Assembly: GCA_052161625.1 (NCBI GenBank)
Contig: CP197412.1
Source of the DNA: JBKCUI01 sp052161625
GTDB lineage: Bacteria; Planctomycetota; Planctomycetia; Pirellulales; Pirellulaceae
Direction: 5' to 3' (one strand)
DNA length: 64,000 nucleotides
Numbering within the stretch: the first letter of the stretch is position 1; each line of letters opens with the position of its first letter. Positions 56,895-64,000 of this stretch are shown piece after piece. A program made the position numbers and the translations under genes. The notes under the pieces are model-generated. The model searched no databases. It was not told the DNA's origin and was given only the letters and a program-made list of their open reading frames with translations.

Positions 56895-57371
56895 TTACCG
56901 TTCCAGGTATTTGCGCAGCGTCTCGAGCGTCCCCTGCAAACGCTCGAAAGCAGTCTGAAGCGTCGATTCGGACAAATCGTCCAATTGCCGCAGGGAGGTC
57001 GAAGCCTCCTGCAGGAACTGGTTCCATTGCATAGCCAGGGAGGGCAACGACCGGACTCTCTGCTCGCATAGCTTGCGCCGGTCGGTGGCTTTCGCTAGCA
57101 TTTTGCGTTGAACGGAACAGGAGCGTTCATCGTCGGCTCGGGTCTTCGACTCGCATCGAAGCAGTTCCTCGCGGGCTTCGATCCACCGCTTCTCCGCTTT
57201 GCGATGTTCGTTCTTCCAATAATCAGGAAGCTCTTTTTCAAGCCAGGAGGAGATGCGCTGGAACTGCTCGCGGATCTCGTCGGCTTGTTTCCGTGTTGTG
57301 TTTCGGAGCGAGGCGATCGATTCGGCGAAGAGTTCGATGGCTTCGATGTTCTTGACGTTTGCCTCAGCCAT
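56895..57371 (-). CDS. Helical coiled-coil protein paired with a WXG100-like protein
   Basis: 158 residues, nearly all helical, with heptad-like charged stretches (RKQADEIREQFQRISSWLEK; NEHRKAEKRWIEAREELLRC). No signal peptide or membrane segment. It overlaps the upstream WXG100-like gene by 8 bp, so the two are co-translated and may form a complex. Not recognised beyond that; could be a type VII secretion partner or a structural protein. Confidence 0.7.
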   Translation of the reverse strand: MAEANVKNIEAIELFAESIASLRNTTRKQADEIREQFQRISSWLEKELPDYWKNEHRKAEKRWIEAREELLRCESKTRADDERSCSVQRKMLAKATDRRKLCEQRVRSLPSLAMQWNQFLQEASTSLRQLDDLSESTLQTAFERLQGTLETLRKYLER

Positions 57372-57639
57372 GGCCTCGCTGGTACTCGTCGATGAGTTCG
57401 GCTTTGCGAAGCAGATAGGGGACGTGCCTTTCGCTGCTTTCGATCAGTCGGTGCAGTTGCTTGAGCTCCTGCTCAAACTCCATGGCGAACTTCTGGTGCT
57501 CTTGATCGCGCCATGACGCTGAGAGGTGTTGCATCTGCTGCGATAGTTTGGTGGATGCGTCGGAAAGCATCCCCGAAAATCGCTTGAGCTGCATGGCGAA
57601 GTTGCGCAGCTGCTCGGGATCGACGATCGCTTGGGTCAT
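57364..57639 (-). CDS. WXG100-like protein
   Basis: 91 residues forming a helix-turn-helix hairpin: LRNFAMQLKRFSGMLSDAST, then SASWRDQEHQKFAMEFEQEL with a central W-x-D in place of W-x-G, and a C-terminal helix ending YLLRKAELIDEYQRG. Length and design fit the WXG100/ESAT-6 superfamily, small proteins handled by type VII-like secretion. No ESX ATPase is in the window. It is the first gene of a two-gene unit. Confidence 0.75.
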   Translation of the reverse strand: MTQAIVDPEQLRNFAMQLKRFSGMLSDASTKLSQQMQHLSASWRDQEHQKFAMEFEQELKQLHRLIESSERHVPYLLRKAELIDEYQRGHG

Positions 57640-57682
57640 GGTGGAGTGGGTCCTTCAATGGGAGTGGATCAGCCCGATTGAT

Positions 57683-57733
57683 AGCATAGGACCTGTAGGA
57701 CCTATAGGTTGTATAGGTCGTATAGGTCGTATA
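57683..57733. repeat. Short tandem repeat, TATAGGTCG-like
   Basis: Five degenerate copies of a 9-10-bp TATAGGTCG/TGTAGGACC unit lie between the WXG100-like gene's promoter side and the epimerase gene end. Confidence 0.7.
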
Positions 57734-57758
57734 TTAGCAGGAACGCGTGAGCGTTCCG

Positions 57759-58910
57759 CTATCGGACGATGCCGAATTGGTACGTGGTCGTCTCGTCCAG
57801 CTTTTGTCCTGGTTGAAGCAACGTGGTTGGGAAAGCCGGTTGGTTCGGAGTGTCCGGGTAGTGTTGTGTTTCCAAACAGAATGCTTCGTGCTGTTTTAAG
57901 TTAGCGTTGGAAGCGTCGCCACCGAGGAAGTTACCCGTGTAGAGCTGGATGCCCGGTTGTGTGGTCGCGACGGTCATTGTGCGACCTGATTTCGGATCGG
58001 CCACGAAGGCAGCGGGGCGAAGTGTCCCGGGCTTGCCCTCCACGACGAAGCAGTGGTCGTAGCCGCGGGTGGCTTCCAACGTTTGGATCCGGTCACCAAT
58101 CTTGGTGGCTTGGGTGAAATCCAATGCAGTGCCTCGAACTGGAGCGGTCTTCCCGATCGGAATCATGTCGTCGTCGACGGGCAGATATTCGGTAGCATTC
58201 AGTTGGAGTTCGTGGCCATGGACATTGCCGCTGCCGATGCCTCCGAGGTTGAAGTAGGCGTGGTTGGTGAGGTTGACATGGGTCGATTTGTCGGTGGTGG
58301 CTTGGAACCGGATGGTGAGCTTATTGTCGTTATCCCAAACATAATCGGCTGTCACGTTGAGGGTGCCGGGGTAGCCTTCTTGTCCGTCGGGGCTGACCAG
58401 CGAGAAACGGAGTCCGACGCTCACGTTGGTTTGCAGTTTCTCAGCCTTCCACATCAATTGATCGAACCCGATCTTTCCCCCGTGGAGATGATTGGGGCCA
58501 TTGTTGACGAAAAGCGAGTACTCTTTTCCGTCGAGGCTGAATTTGCCTTTGGCGATTCGATTGCAGAATCGGCCGACAGTGGCACCAAAATAGGGATGGC
58601 GCTCGAGATAACCGGCGATGGAATCGAAGCCGGCGTTGACGTTGGCTTTTTTGCCGGAGCGATCAGGGACATCGATCGAGACAATGATCGCGCCGTAGTC
58701 GATCATTTTGACCGTGTTCCCTGCGGCATTGGTCAAGGAGTAGAGGGTGACGGGATCGCCTGCGGGTGTCTTGCCAAAGGGACGGGACTCGATGCTCATT
58801 GCGTTCTTCGATTCGTTTGCGAAAGCGGAGAAAGGGAGGATGGCCAAAGCGATGGATGCGAATTGGCTGAGAAGAAAGTGTCGACGAGGCTTGATCATAG
58901 AAGTTTTCAT
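57759..58910 (-). CDS. galM: Aldose 1-epimerase (galactose mutarotase)
   Basis: 383 residues from MKTSMIKPRRHFLLSQ; an ATG seven codons upstream is also possible. A signal peptide (ASIALAILPFSAFA) suggests a periplasmic form. Family blocks: VKMIDYGAIIVSIDVPD, FGATVGRFCNRIAKGKF, NNGPNHLHGG, LTNHAYFNLGG (catalytic His), GYDHCFVV, and EAFCLETQHYPDTPNQP with the catalytic Glu. It interconverts alpha and beta anomers of sugars such as galactose. Length is near normal for exported relatives. Confidence 0.93.
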   Translation of the reverse strand: MKTSMIKPRRHFLLSQFASIALAILPFSAFANESKNAMSIESRPFGKTPAGDPVTLYSLTNAAGNTVKMIDYGAIIVSIDVPDRSGKKANVNAGFDSIAGYLERHPYFGATVGRFCNRIAKGKFSLDGKEYSLFVNNGPNHLHGGKIGFDQLMWKAEKLQTNVSVGLRFSLVSPDGQEGYPGTLNVTADYVWDNDNKLTIRFQATTDKSTHVNLTNHAYFNLGGIGSGNVHGHELQLNATEYLPVDDDMIPIGKTAPVRGTALDFTQATKIGDRIQTLEATRGYDHCFVVEGKPGTLRPAAFVADPKSGRTMTVATTQPGIQLYTGNFLGGDASNANLKQHEAFCLETQHYPDTPNQPAFPTTLLQPGQKLDETTTYQFGIVR

Positions 58911-59008
58911 CCGGAAGGAGAGGGGGCTCATGAGATGTTTCCCAGTTTAGCATCTCCCGCGACGGGAATCACGCTCCCGCCGCCTCGACCATTCGACCGC
59001 GTCGGGAA

Positions 59009-59054
59009 TGTTCGTGATTGGGTTGTTCGTGACGGGGTTGTTCGTGACTGGGAA
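59009..59054. repeat. Short 15-bp tandem repeat
   Basis: Three copies of TTCGTGA(C/T)(T/G)GGGTTG at 59011, 59026 and 59041 upstream of the DUF1549/DUF1553 gene. Confidence 0.75.
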
Positions 59055-59146
59055 CCGGGAATGGACTAGAATGAGCGTCTCACAGTCATGCTTGACTGCC
59101 CCACCTTCCTTTTCCCCCTTCATCTTCCTTTCCCCCCTCTCGACGG

Positions 59147-61618
59147 ATGGATTATCTCATGTCAGCTTTCCATCGCTTTGCATTTGGGTCGGCGATTTTG
59201 CTGGGATGGTTTCTCCACCTGGGTTGGCTAGCGTCTGATTCCGTCGCGAACACGGAGGAAACGGCAGCTGCGTCGGCCTCCGCGTCTGGTTCGGTACCTG
59301 CCTCTGAGGTCGGTCCCATCCAGATTGGAGAGAGGGTTGAGTTTGCGGAAGAGGTCTCCGCAGTTTTGACGCGAGCGGGTTGCAATTCGGGTACTTGCCA
59401 TGGCAGTTTGTATGGCAAGGGCGGATTTCGCCTGAGTTTGAAGGGGCAAGACCCAGATTTGGACTATCGATCGATTGTGGAGGACCTGTCTGGCCGCCGC
59501 ATCGACACCTCCGATCCCTCTGCAAGTTTGTTGCTTGCCAAGCCAACCGGCTCCGTGGCACATCAAGGGGGGACCCGGATTCGCTCCGATTCGATCGAAT
59601 GGGAAAATCTGCATCGATGGATTGCGGAGGGGGCAACTCGCGAGGATCATGCACGCGAGGATTCCTCTCGCAGCAACCGCCGTTTGGTACGTATCGATCT
59701 CGATGTGAAGGATAGCGACCAAGCGATCGCCTCGGATGACGCTTCCGTAATGGGCGGCGGTGCGGTTCATGAGCGTTGGATTCTGGATCCCAATGCTAAC
59801 GTGGCGATTCGATGCATGGCCCATTGGGAGGATGGTTCGACCTCCGAGGTGACGAGTTGGACCAAGCTCGAGGTCACATCCCTTTCTGGGGCGCATTTAT
59901 CCGATGCGGCAACGGTTCGGGTTGACCATCCCATGGACACCACGATCACAGCATTCTTTTTGGGAAAGCATGCGGCCCTCCGTTTGAACTTCGTCGACCC
60001 CAGCCAATCCAAAGTCGCGTCCCTATCCGCGGCAGATCGGGCGTCATCCGTTCATTGGGTGGATCAAGCGATCGAAACGCGAGTCGCCAAACTCGGGCTG
60101 AGTCTTGAACCGGAGGCTGCACCGGAGTTGTGGGTGCGACGACTTTACTTGACAGTCCTGGGAAGGCTGCCGACTCTTTCGGAGCAATCGGCGTATATGG
60201 AGGATGACTCGGGAGACCGAGACATTCGTGTAATCGATCGCGTGCTAGCGGATCCGCAGTATGCCTCGCTCTTAGCGCTGAAATGGAGCGATGTGTTGCG
60301 GAACGAACCGAAAGCGATGAGTGAAAAGGGTGTATCGCTTTGGTTTGATTGGCTTCGGAATCATTTTCAAGACGATACGCCCCTCCCCGAGATGATGAAG
60401 CAGATGCTCACATCCATGGGAAGCACCTTTGAATCACCGGCTGCATCGTTCCATCGGACGCACCGCGATCCAAATGCATCGGCGGAGGCGGTCGGTCAAG
60501 TCTTCTTGGGGATTCGGATGCAATGTGCCAAGTGCCATAACCATCCGTTCGATGTCTGGACGCAGGACGACTATTACGGTCTATCCGCTTACTTCGTTCC
60601 TATCGAGCGCAAGCAGATCGATAACAACCCTCGCGACGCGCTCGATACCCATGTGATCACGGGGGATGAAGTGATTTCGTGGTCCGACAAGAAGCCTGAG
60701 ATCTATCACCCTGGATTGGCTCGAATGGTCAGCGCTCGACCGCTGACGAGCAGCGATGGGGAATCGTCGTCGGAATCGTTGAATGGGGCGTCAGAACGGC
60801 ATCCGCTGGAATCGTTGGCCGATTCGCTAGTCCATGGAAACGAGCAATTCGAAAGGAACATGGTCAATCGTCTATGGGCGCACGTCTTTGGGCGTGGGAT
60901 CGTCGACCCGATCGATGATTTTCGCAGCACCAATCCCGCTTCCAATCCCGAGCTGCTGGAGTTGTTGCGTCAGCGGTACCGAGAGAGCGGATATTCCACT
61001 CGCTGGTTGATGCGAGAGATGCTCAGCAGTCAAGCGTTTCGTCGAGGTCCGCTGGCGTTGGATGGTTCGATGGTGGGAGAAGCGAGGGCGGCGCAGTTTG
61101 CTGGCTTTGCACCTCGCCGTTTGATGGCTGAAGTTTTGCAAGACGCGTTGGCGGATGCAACGTTGACGATCAATCGATTCGATAACCAAACCGAAGCGAA
61201 GGGACCGAAGGCCGAGGGACAATTTGTAGCGAGGGCTGTTTCCTACCCATCGGTTCCTAAGAAGCACGATATCCTTCGCGCCTTTGGCAAACCGGAGCGA
61301 TTGACCGATTGCGATTGCGAGCGATCGACCGACAGCTCGCTGCGTCAATCCTTGCTCCTGCTGAACGATGCACAGATTCGGAGTCGATTGCTCGATGCGC
61401 AAGGTTTGGTGCAACGAATTGCTTCGGATGTCAGCAATCCGGCAGCATTGGAAAAAGCGGTGTCGACTCTCTATCGCTCGGTGCTGTGCCGACTCCCCAG
61501 TCGCGAGGAAACGGAGTATTTCCTCGGTGTGTATGCGAGTCACTCGGACGCGAAACTCCTCCTCGAGGATCTTGCCTGGGCACTTATCAACAGCAAGGAA
61601 TTTCTTTTCCTGCGATGA
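59147..61618 (+). CDS. DUF1549/DUF1553 cytochrome-like planctomycete protein
   Basis: 823 residues (a second ATG is four codons in). A signal peptide is followed by a cytochrome-c-like region with GCNSGTCHG (C-x4-CH) at about 78 and, later, MQCAKCHNHPFD, a true CxxCH haem site. DUF1549 is seen in ELWVRRLYLTVLGRLPTLSE, and DUF1553 in RNMVNRLWAHVFGRGIVDPI. These exported planctomycete proteins are thought to act in redox or polymer breakdown with DUF1501 partners. The last base quartet ATGA overlaps the downstream permease gene. Confidence 0.93.
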   Translation: MDYLMSAFHRFAFGSAILLGWFLHLGWLASDSVANTEETAAASASASGSVPASEVGPIQIGERVEFAEEVSAVLTRAGCNSGTCHGSLYGKGGFRLSLKGQDPDLDYRSIVEDLSGRRIDTSDPSASLLLAKPTGSVAHQGGTRIRSDSIEWENLHRWIAEGATREDHAREDSSRSNRRLVRIDLDVKDSDQAIASDDASVMGGGAVHERWILDPNANVAIRCMAHWEDGSTSEVTSWTKLEVTSLSGAHLSDAATVRVDHPMDTTITAFFLGKHAALRLNFVDPSQSKVASLSAADRASSVHWVDQAIETRVAKLGLSLEPEAAPELWVRRLYLTVLGRLPTLSEQSAYMEDDSGDRDIRVIDRVLADPQYASLLALKWSDVLRNEPKAMSEKGVSLWFDWLRNHFQDDTPLPEMMKQMLTSMGSTFESPAASFHRTHRDPNASAEAVGQVFLGIRMQCAKCHNHPFDVWTQDDYYGLSAYFVPIERKQIDNNPRDALDTHVITGDEVISWSDKKPEIYHPGLARMVSARPLTSSDGESSSESLNGASERHPLESLADSLVHGNEQFERNMVNRLWAHVFGRGIVDPIDDFRSTNPASNPELLELLRQRYRESGYSTRWLMREMLSSQAFRRGPLALDGSMVGEARAAQFAGFAPRRLMAEVLQDALADATLTINRFDNQTEAKGPKAEGQFVARAVSYPSVPKKHDILRAFGKPERLTDCDCERSTDSSLRQSLLLLNDAQIRSRLLDAQGLVQRIASDVSNPAALEKAVSTLYRSVLCRLPSREETEYFLGVYASHSDAKLLLEDLAWALINSKEFLFLR

Positions 61619-62394
61619 CATCCTGGATCTTTCTTTGCGTTTCTGCTTTGCTGGGCGGAATGGTCAACTCGATTGCGGGTGGTGGGACGCTTTTGACATT
61701 TCCTGCCCTTTTGTGGGCGCTCGCGGGTGTTCCGCAAGGGAGTGTGATCGCGAATGCGACAAGCACAGTTGCCCTTTTTCCTGGGTCGGTCGCTTCGGCT
61801 TGGGGGTATCGGCAGGAGCTAGCGCGCGTGAAAAGTTGGTTCTTCCTCCTGCTCGCCCCGTCCTTTGCAGGATCGGTTCTCGGGACGATCTTGGTAGCGA
61901 AGCGAGATCCAGACGAATTCAAAGCGTTGGTTCCTTGGTTGATTTTGTGTGCAACCGTTTTGTTTATTTTTCAGCCCCTCTTTGGGAAGCTTGTGAGTCG
62001 AAAGAAGGATTCGGTTCAATCGCTTACCTTTCGCGGCAAGATCCTTGTGGTGTTGTTTCAGTTTACGATTGCTGTCTACGGAGGTTACTTCGGTGCAGGG
62101 ATTGGTATTCTCATGCTCTCCGCGCTGTCGGTGTTGGGCATTCAGGACATTCACGATCTCAATGCGCTCAAAGCGAGCTTGGCATCCGCGATCAATTTTA
62201 TTTCCGTCACGATGTTTATCGGCTTTGGTTTGGTGAACTGGAAGTTAGCGGTCCCGATGATATTTTCCGCGATTGTCGGAGGTTACGCGGGGGCTCGCAT
62301 CGCTAGGAAGCTCAATCGCAATTGGGTTCGGTTTATCGTGATTGGCATTGGATTGACGGTGAGCACGTATTATTTGTGGCGTAGCGCGATGTAA
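61615..62394 (+). CDS. TauE/SafE family sulfite exporter-like permease
   Basis: 259 residues starting at an ATG that overlaps the upstream stop (ATGA). Eight or so hydrophobic segments; the N-terminal GGMVNSIAGGGTLLTFPALL and the central YGGYFGAGIGILMLSALSVL are the two internal repeats typical of TauE/SafE. It probably exports sulfite or a sulfonate-derived anion across the cytoplasmic membrane. Coupling with the DUF1549/DUF1553 gene is strict in position but the functional link is unknown; release of sulfate or sulfite from glycans is one possibility. Confidence 0.92.
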   Translation: MTSWIFLCVSALLGGMVNSIAGGGTLLTFPALLWALAGVPQGSVIANATSTVALFPGSVASAWGYRQELARVKSWFFLLLAPSFAGSVLGTILVAKRDPDEFKALVPWLILCATVLFIFQPLFGKLVSRKKDSVQSLTFRGKILVVLFQFTIAVYGGYFGAGIGILMLSALSVLGIQDIHDLNALKASLASAINFISVTMFIGFGLVNWKLAVPMIFSAIVGGYAGARIARKLNRNWVRFIVIGIGLTVSTYYLWRSAM

Positions 62395-62395
62395 T

Positions 62396-62454
62396 CCCAC
62401 CGGGGGTATCGCTTGCGCTCAACCCCCGGCTAATAGCTTGAGTCCTTTCAGGAC
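62396..62454. repeat. Half copy of the 52.8-kb palindromic element
   Basis: GCGCTCAACCCCCGGCTAAT and then CCTTTCAGGA match the right half of the element at 52833-53024. A short inverted ACCGGGGG lies before it. It sits between convergent genes. Confidence 0.8.
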
Positions 62455-62504
62455 AAGAAGAGGAACGGTCGAGGACGAGCCGTTCGACGGTTGGGGGACG
62501 ACGT

Positions 62505-63893
62505 TTAGGCGAGGATCTTTTGAAGGACTTGGCCGTGGACATCGGTCAGGCGGAAATTGCGCCCTGCATAGCGGTAGGTCAAACGCTCGTGATCGAGGCC
62601 TAGAAGATGCAGAATGGTGGCATGCCAATCGTGAATATGGCACTTGTCCTCGACGGCTTGATATCCCAGTTCATCGGTTGCTCCGTAGCTGAAGCCTCCT
62701 CGGACACCGCCGCCCGCCATCCAGGTTGTGTAGCCTTTATGGTTATGATCTCGCCCATCTCCGTTTTGGGCATCGGGTGTTCGCCCGAATTCTCCACCCC
62801 AAACGACAAGCGTATCATCGAGGAGACCACGTTGCTTCAGGTCTGCGAGAAGGCCTGCGATCGGTTTGTCGATCTCGCGGCAATTCTGAGGCATCTGGGT
62901 CGAGAGGCGTTGATGATGATCCCAATTTCCGTGGGTCACTTCCACAAAACGAACACCCGACTCGATGAATCGTCGCGCCATCAAGCATTGGCGTCCAAAG
63001 CTGTCCGTGTCTCGTTCATCGATTCCGTAGAGCGCAAGCGTCTTTGCAGACTCGTCCTGGATGTCCATCAACTTCGGTACGACATCTTGCATACGGAACG
63101 CAAGTTCGTAGGACTCGATCAGCCCTTCGACCTCTGGCTGCACGACTTCCCGCTCTAGCTTTTGACGATTGAGTTCTTGCAAGAAGTTCAGCTGTTGGCG
63201 TTGCTCCTTTTTGGCGAAGCGCGTGTTGGTCATGTCCGGAATGGGGGGAGATGCATTGTTGTTTCGATCTCGAAGCATCGCGGCCCCTCGGCCTTGCGAA
63301 CGGCCGATTTTGGTTCCGCTGTAAATGGCGGGGAGAAAGGAGCTGCCAAAGTTTTGCGCCGAAGCTGCGGGTGGATTGAGTGCGATGAACCCCGGCATAC
63401 TCTCGTTTTCTGTCCCTAGACCATATAGCGTCCAAGCGCCCAGAGACGGCCGAACAAACTGGGCGGTCCCTGTGTGCATCTGCGTCATGGCCCGGGTATG
63501 AATCGGCTGATCGCAATGCATGGAGCGGATCAAGCAGAGAGAATCCGCGTGCTTTCCCAGCTCGGGAAACAGCTCGGAGATCCATAGCCCGCTTTTGCCT
63601 TGTTGTTGAAAGGACCAGGGGGATGCGAGCAGTCTGCTGGATCCTGGTCGTCCGCTTCGGTCATTGGATTTGCCAAGTTGCGGTTTGTAGTCGAAGGTGT
63701 CCACATGGGAGGGGCCACCCTGCATGCAGAGAAAAATCACCCGCTTCGCCTTGGCCGGAAAGTGAGGGGCCTTAGGTGCCAGGGGATTGCTTCTATCCGC
63801 TTGCTGGGCTTGCAGCGTCGAGAGCCCGGAGAATGCAAGGAATCCGAAGCCAGCGGAAGCGGATCGCAGGATTTCGCGTCGGGAATAAGTCAT
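62505..63893 (-). CDS. DUF1501 family protein with Tat signal
   Basis: 462 residues from the ATG at MTYSRREILRSASAG, where S-R-R-E-I-L is a twin-arginine signal; the frame extends to 63998 but those residues lack resemblance. Family blocks: KRVIFLCMQGGPSHVDTFDY, HTGTAQFVRPSLGAWTLYGL, ESGVRFVEVTHGNWDHH, VVWGGEFGRTPDAQ and GRDHNHKGYTTWMAGGG. The fold is related to sulfatases/alkaline phosphatase. DUF1501 proteins usually lie next to DUF1549/DUF1553 genes; here the two are convergent, with the permease gene between. Exported in folded state; activity unknown. Confidence 0.93.
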   Translation of the reverse strand: MTYSRREILRSASAGFGFLAFSGLSTLQAQQADRSNPLAPKAPHFPAKAKRVIFLCMQGGPSHVDTFDYKPQLGKSNDRSGRPGSSRLLASPWSFQQQGKSGLWISELFPELGKHADSLCLIRSMHCDQPIHTRAMTQMHTGTAQFVRPSLGAWTLYGLGTENESMPGFIALNPPAASAQNFGSSFLPAIYSGTKIGRSQGRGAAMLRDRNNNASPPIPDMTNTRFAKKEQRQQLNFLQELNRQKLEREVVQPEVEGLIESYELAFRMQDVVPKLMDIQDESAKTLALYGIDERDTDSFGRQCLMARRFIESGVRFVEVTHGNWDHHQRLSTQMPQNCREIDKPIAGLLADLKQRGLLDDTLVVWGGEFGRTPDAQNGDGRDHNHKGYTTWMAGGGVRGGFSYGATDELGYQAVEDKCHIHDWHATILHLLGLDHERLTYRYAGRNFRLTDVHGQVLQKILA

Positions 63894-64000
63894 GGTGGAG
63901 TTTCCGATGGTCTGTGTGGCAGTCAAACAGTCTTCTAGCGCCACGATGGTGGTTAGGGGATATAGCGGAATTCCGCAGAGCCAAAGAGGGCTTGGCATAG

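Noticed and set aside
61309..61614. Upstream extension of the permease frame
   Set aside because: It lies wholly inside the DUF1549/DUF1553 gene in another frame; the ATG in the ATGA overlap gives a normal TauE/SafE N-terminus.

Overview
The window reads as a chromosomal segment of a planctomycete, most likely of the Pirellulales. The evidence is the family mix: a DUF1559 pilin-like protein with an N-terminal methylation motif and a C-terminal DG motif, a secreted sulfatase, DUF1549/DUF1553 and DUF1501 proteins, an ECF sigma factor overlapping a Ser/Thr kinase with a C-terminal propeller, and a surface protein with the E-x-LE-x-R-x-LL signature. No phage structural genes or replication origin were seen.

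Layout. 1-11 kb: the 5' part of a large surface protein (minus strand), the sigma factor/kinase pair, a lipoprotein, a DUF1559 protein and a sulfatase. 11-17 kb: a two-gene minus-strand unit encoding a 1388-residue effector-like protein (TIKI/ChaN-like region, ankyrin repeats, HELTHH metalloprotease motif) and a 418-residue partner. 17-20 kb: thioredoxin-like proteins and an ECF sigma/zinc-finger anti-sigma pair. 20.8-22 kb: a tandem array of about 240-bp units built on inverted arms with helically phased CACTAAT heptamers; dispersed relatives lie at 26.4 and 32.5 kb. 22-30 kb: a sialate O-acetylesterase-like protein, a DPP-IV family peptidase, and a GAF/sigma-54 activator divergent from a small cluster with an AhpD-like remnant, a DUF1348-type protein and a frameshifted alpha/beta hydrolase.

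30.5-52.5 kb is an accessory island ending at tRNA-Arg(TCG). It holds an IS256 remnant, an integron-integrase remnant, an array of orphan Rhs tails with toxin and immunity modules on the minus strand, a large plus-strand Rhs gene whose 5' end is fused to an immunity-gene fragment, three copies or remnants of a 1593-bp IS3-like element, an AbiEi/AbiEii pair lying between two of those IS copies, a Fic protein, and two truncated tyrosine recombinases meeting tail to tail beside the tRNA. Many genes here are broken, which suggests repeated recombination.

52.5-64 kb returns to ordinary planctomycete content: glycosyltransferase, EEP-family lipoprotein, HU with a hairpin at its ribosome-binding site, a WXG100-like pair, aldose 1-epimerase, a DUF1549/DUF1553 cytochrome-like protein overlapping a TauE/SafE permease, and a DUF1501 protein with a Tat signal.

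Most promising for novelty: the CACTAAT element family, the ankyrin/TIKI/protease protein with its partner, and the orphan Rhs array. All functional calls come from reading motifs; no database search was run.
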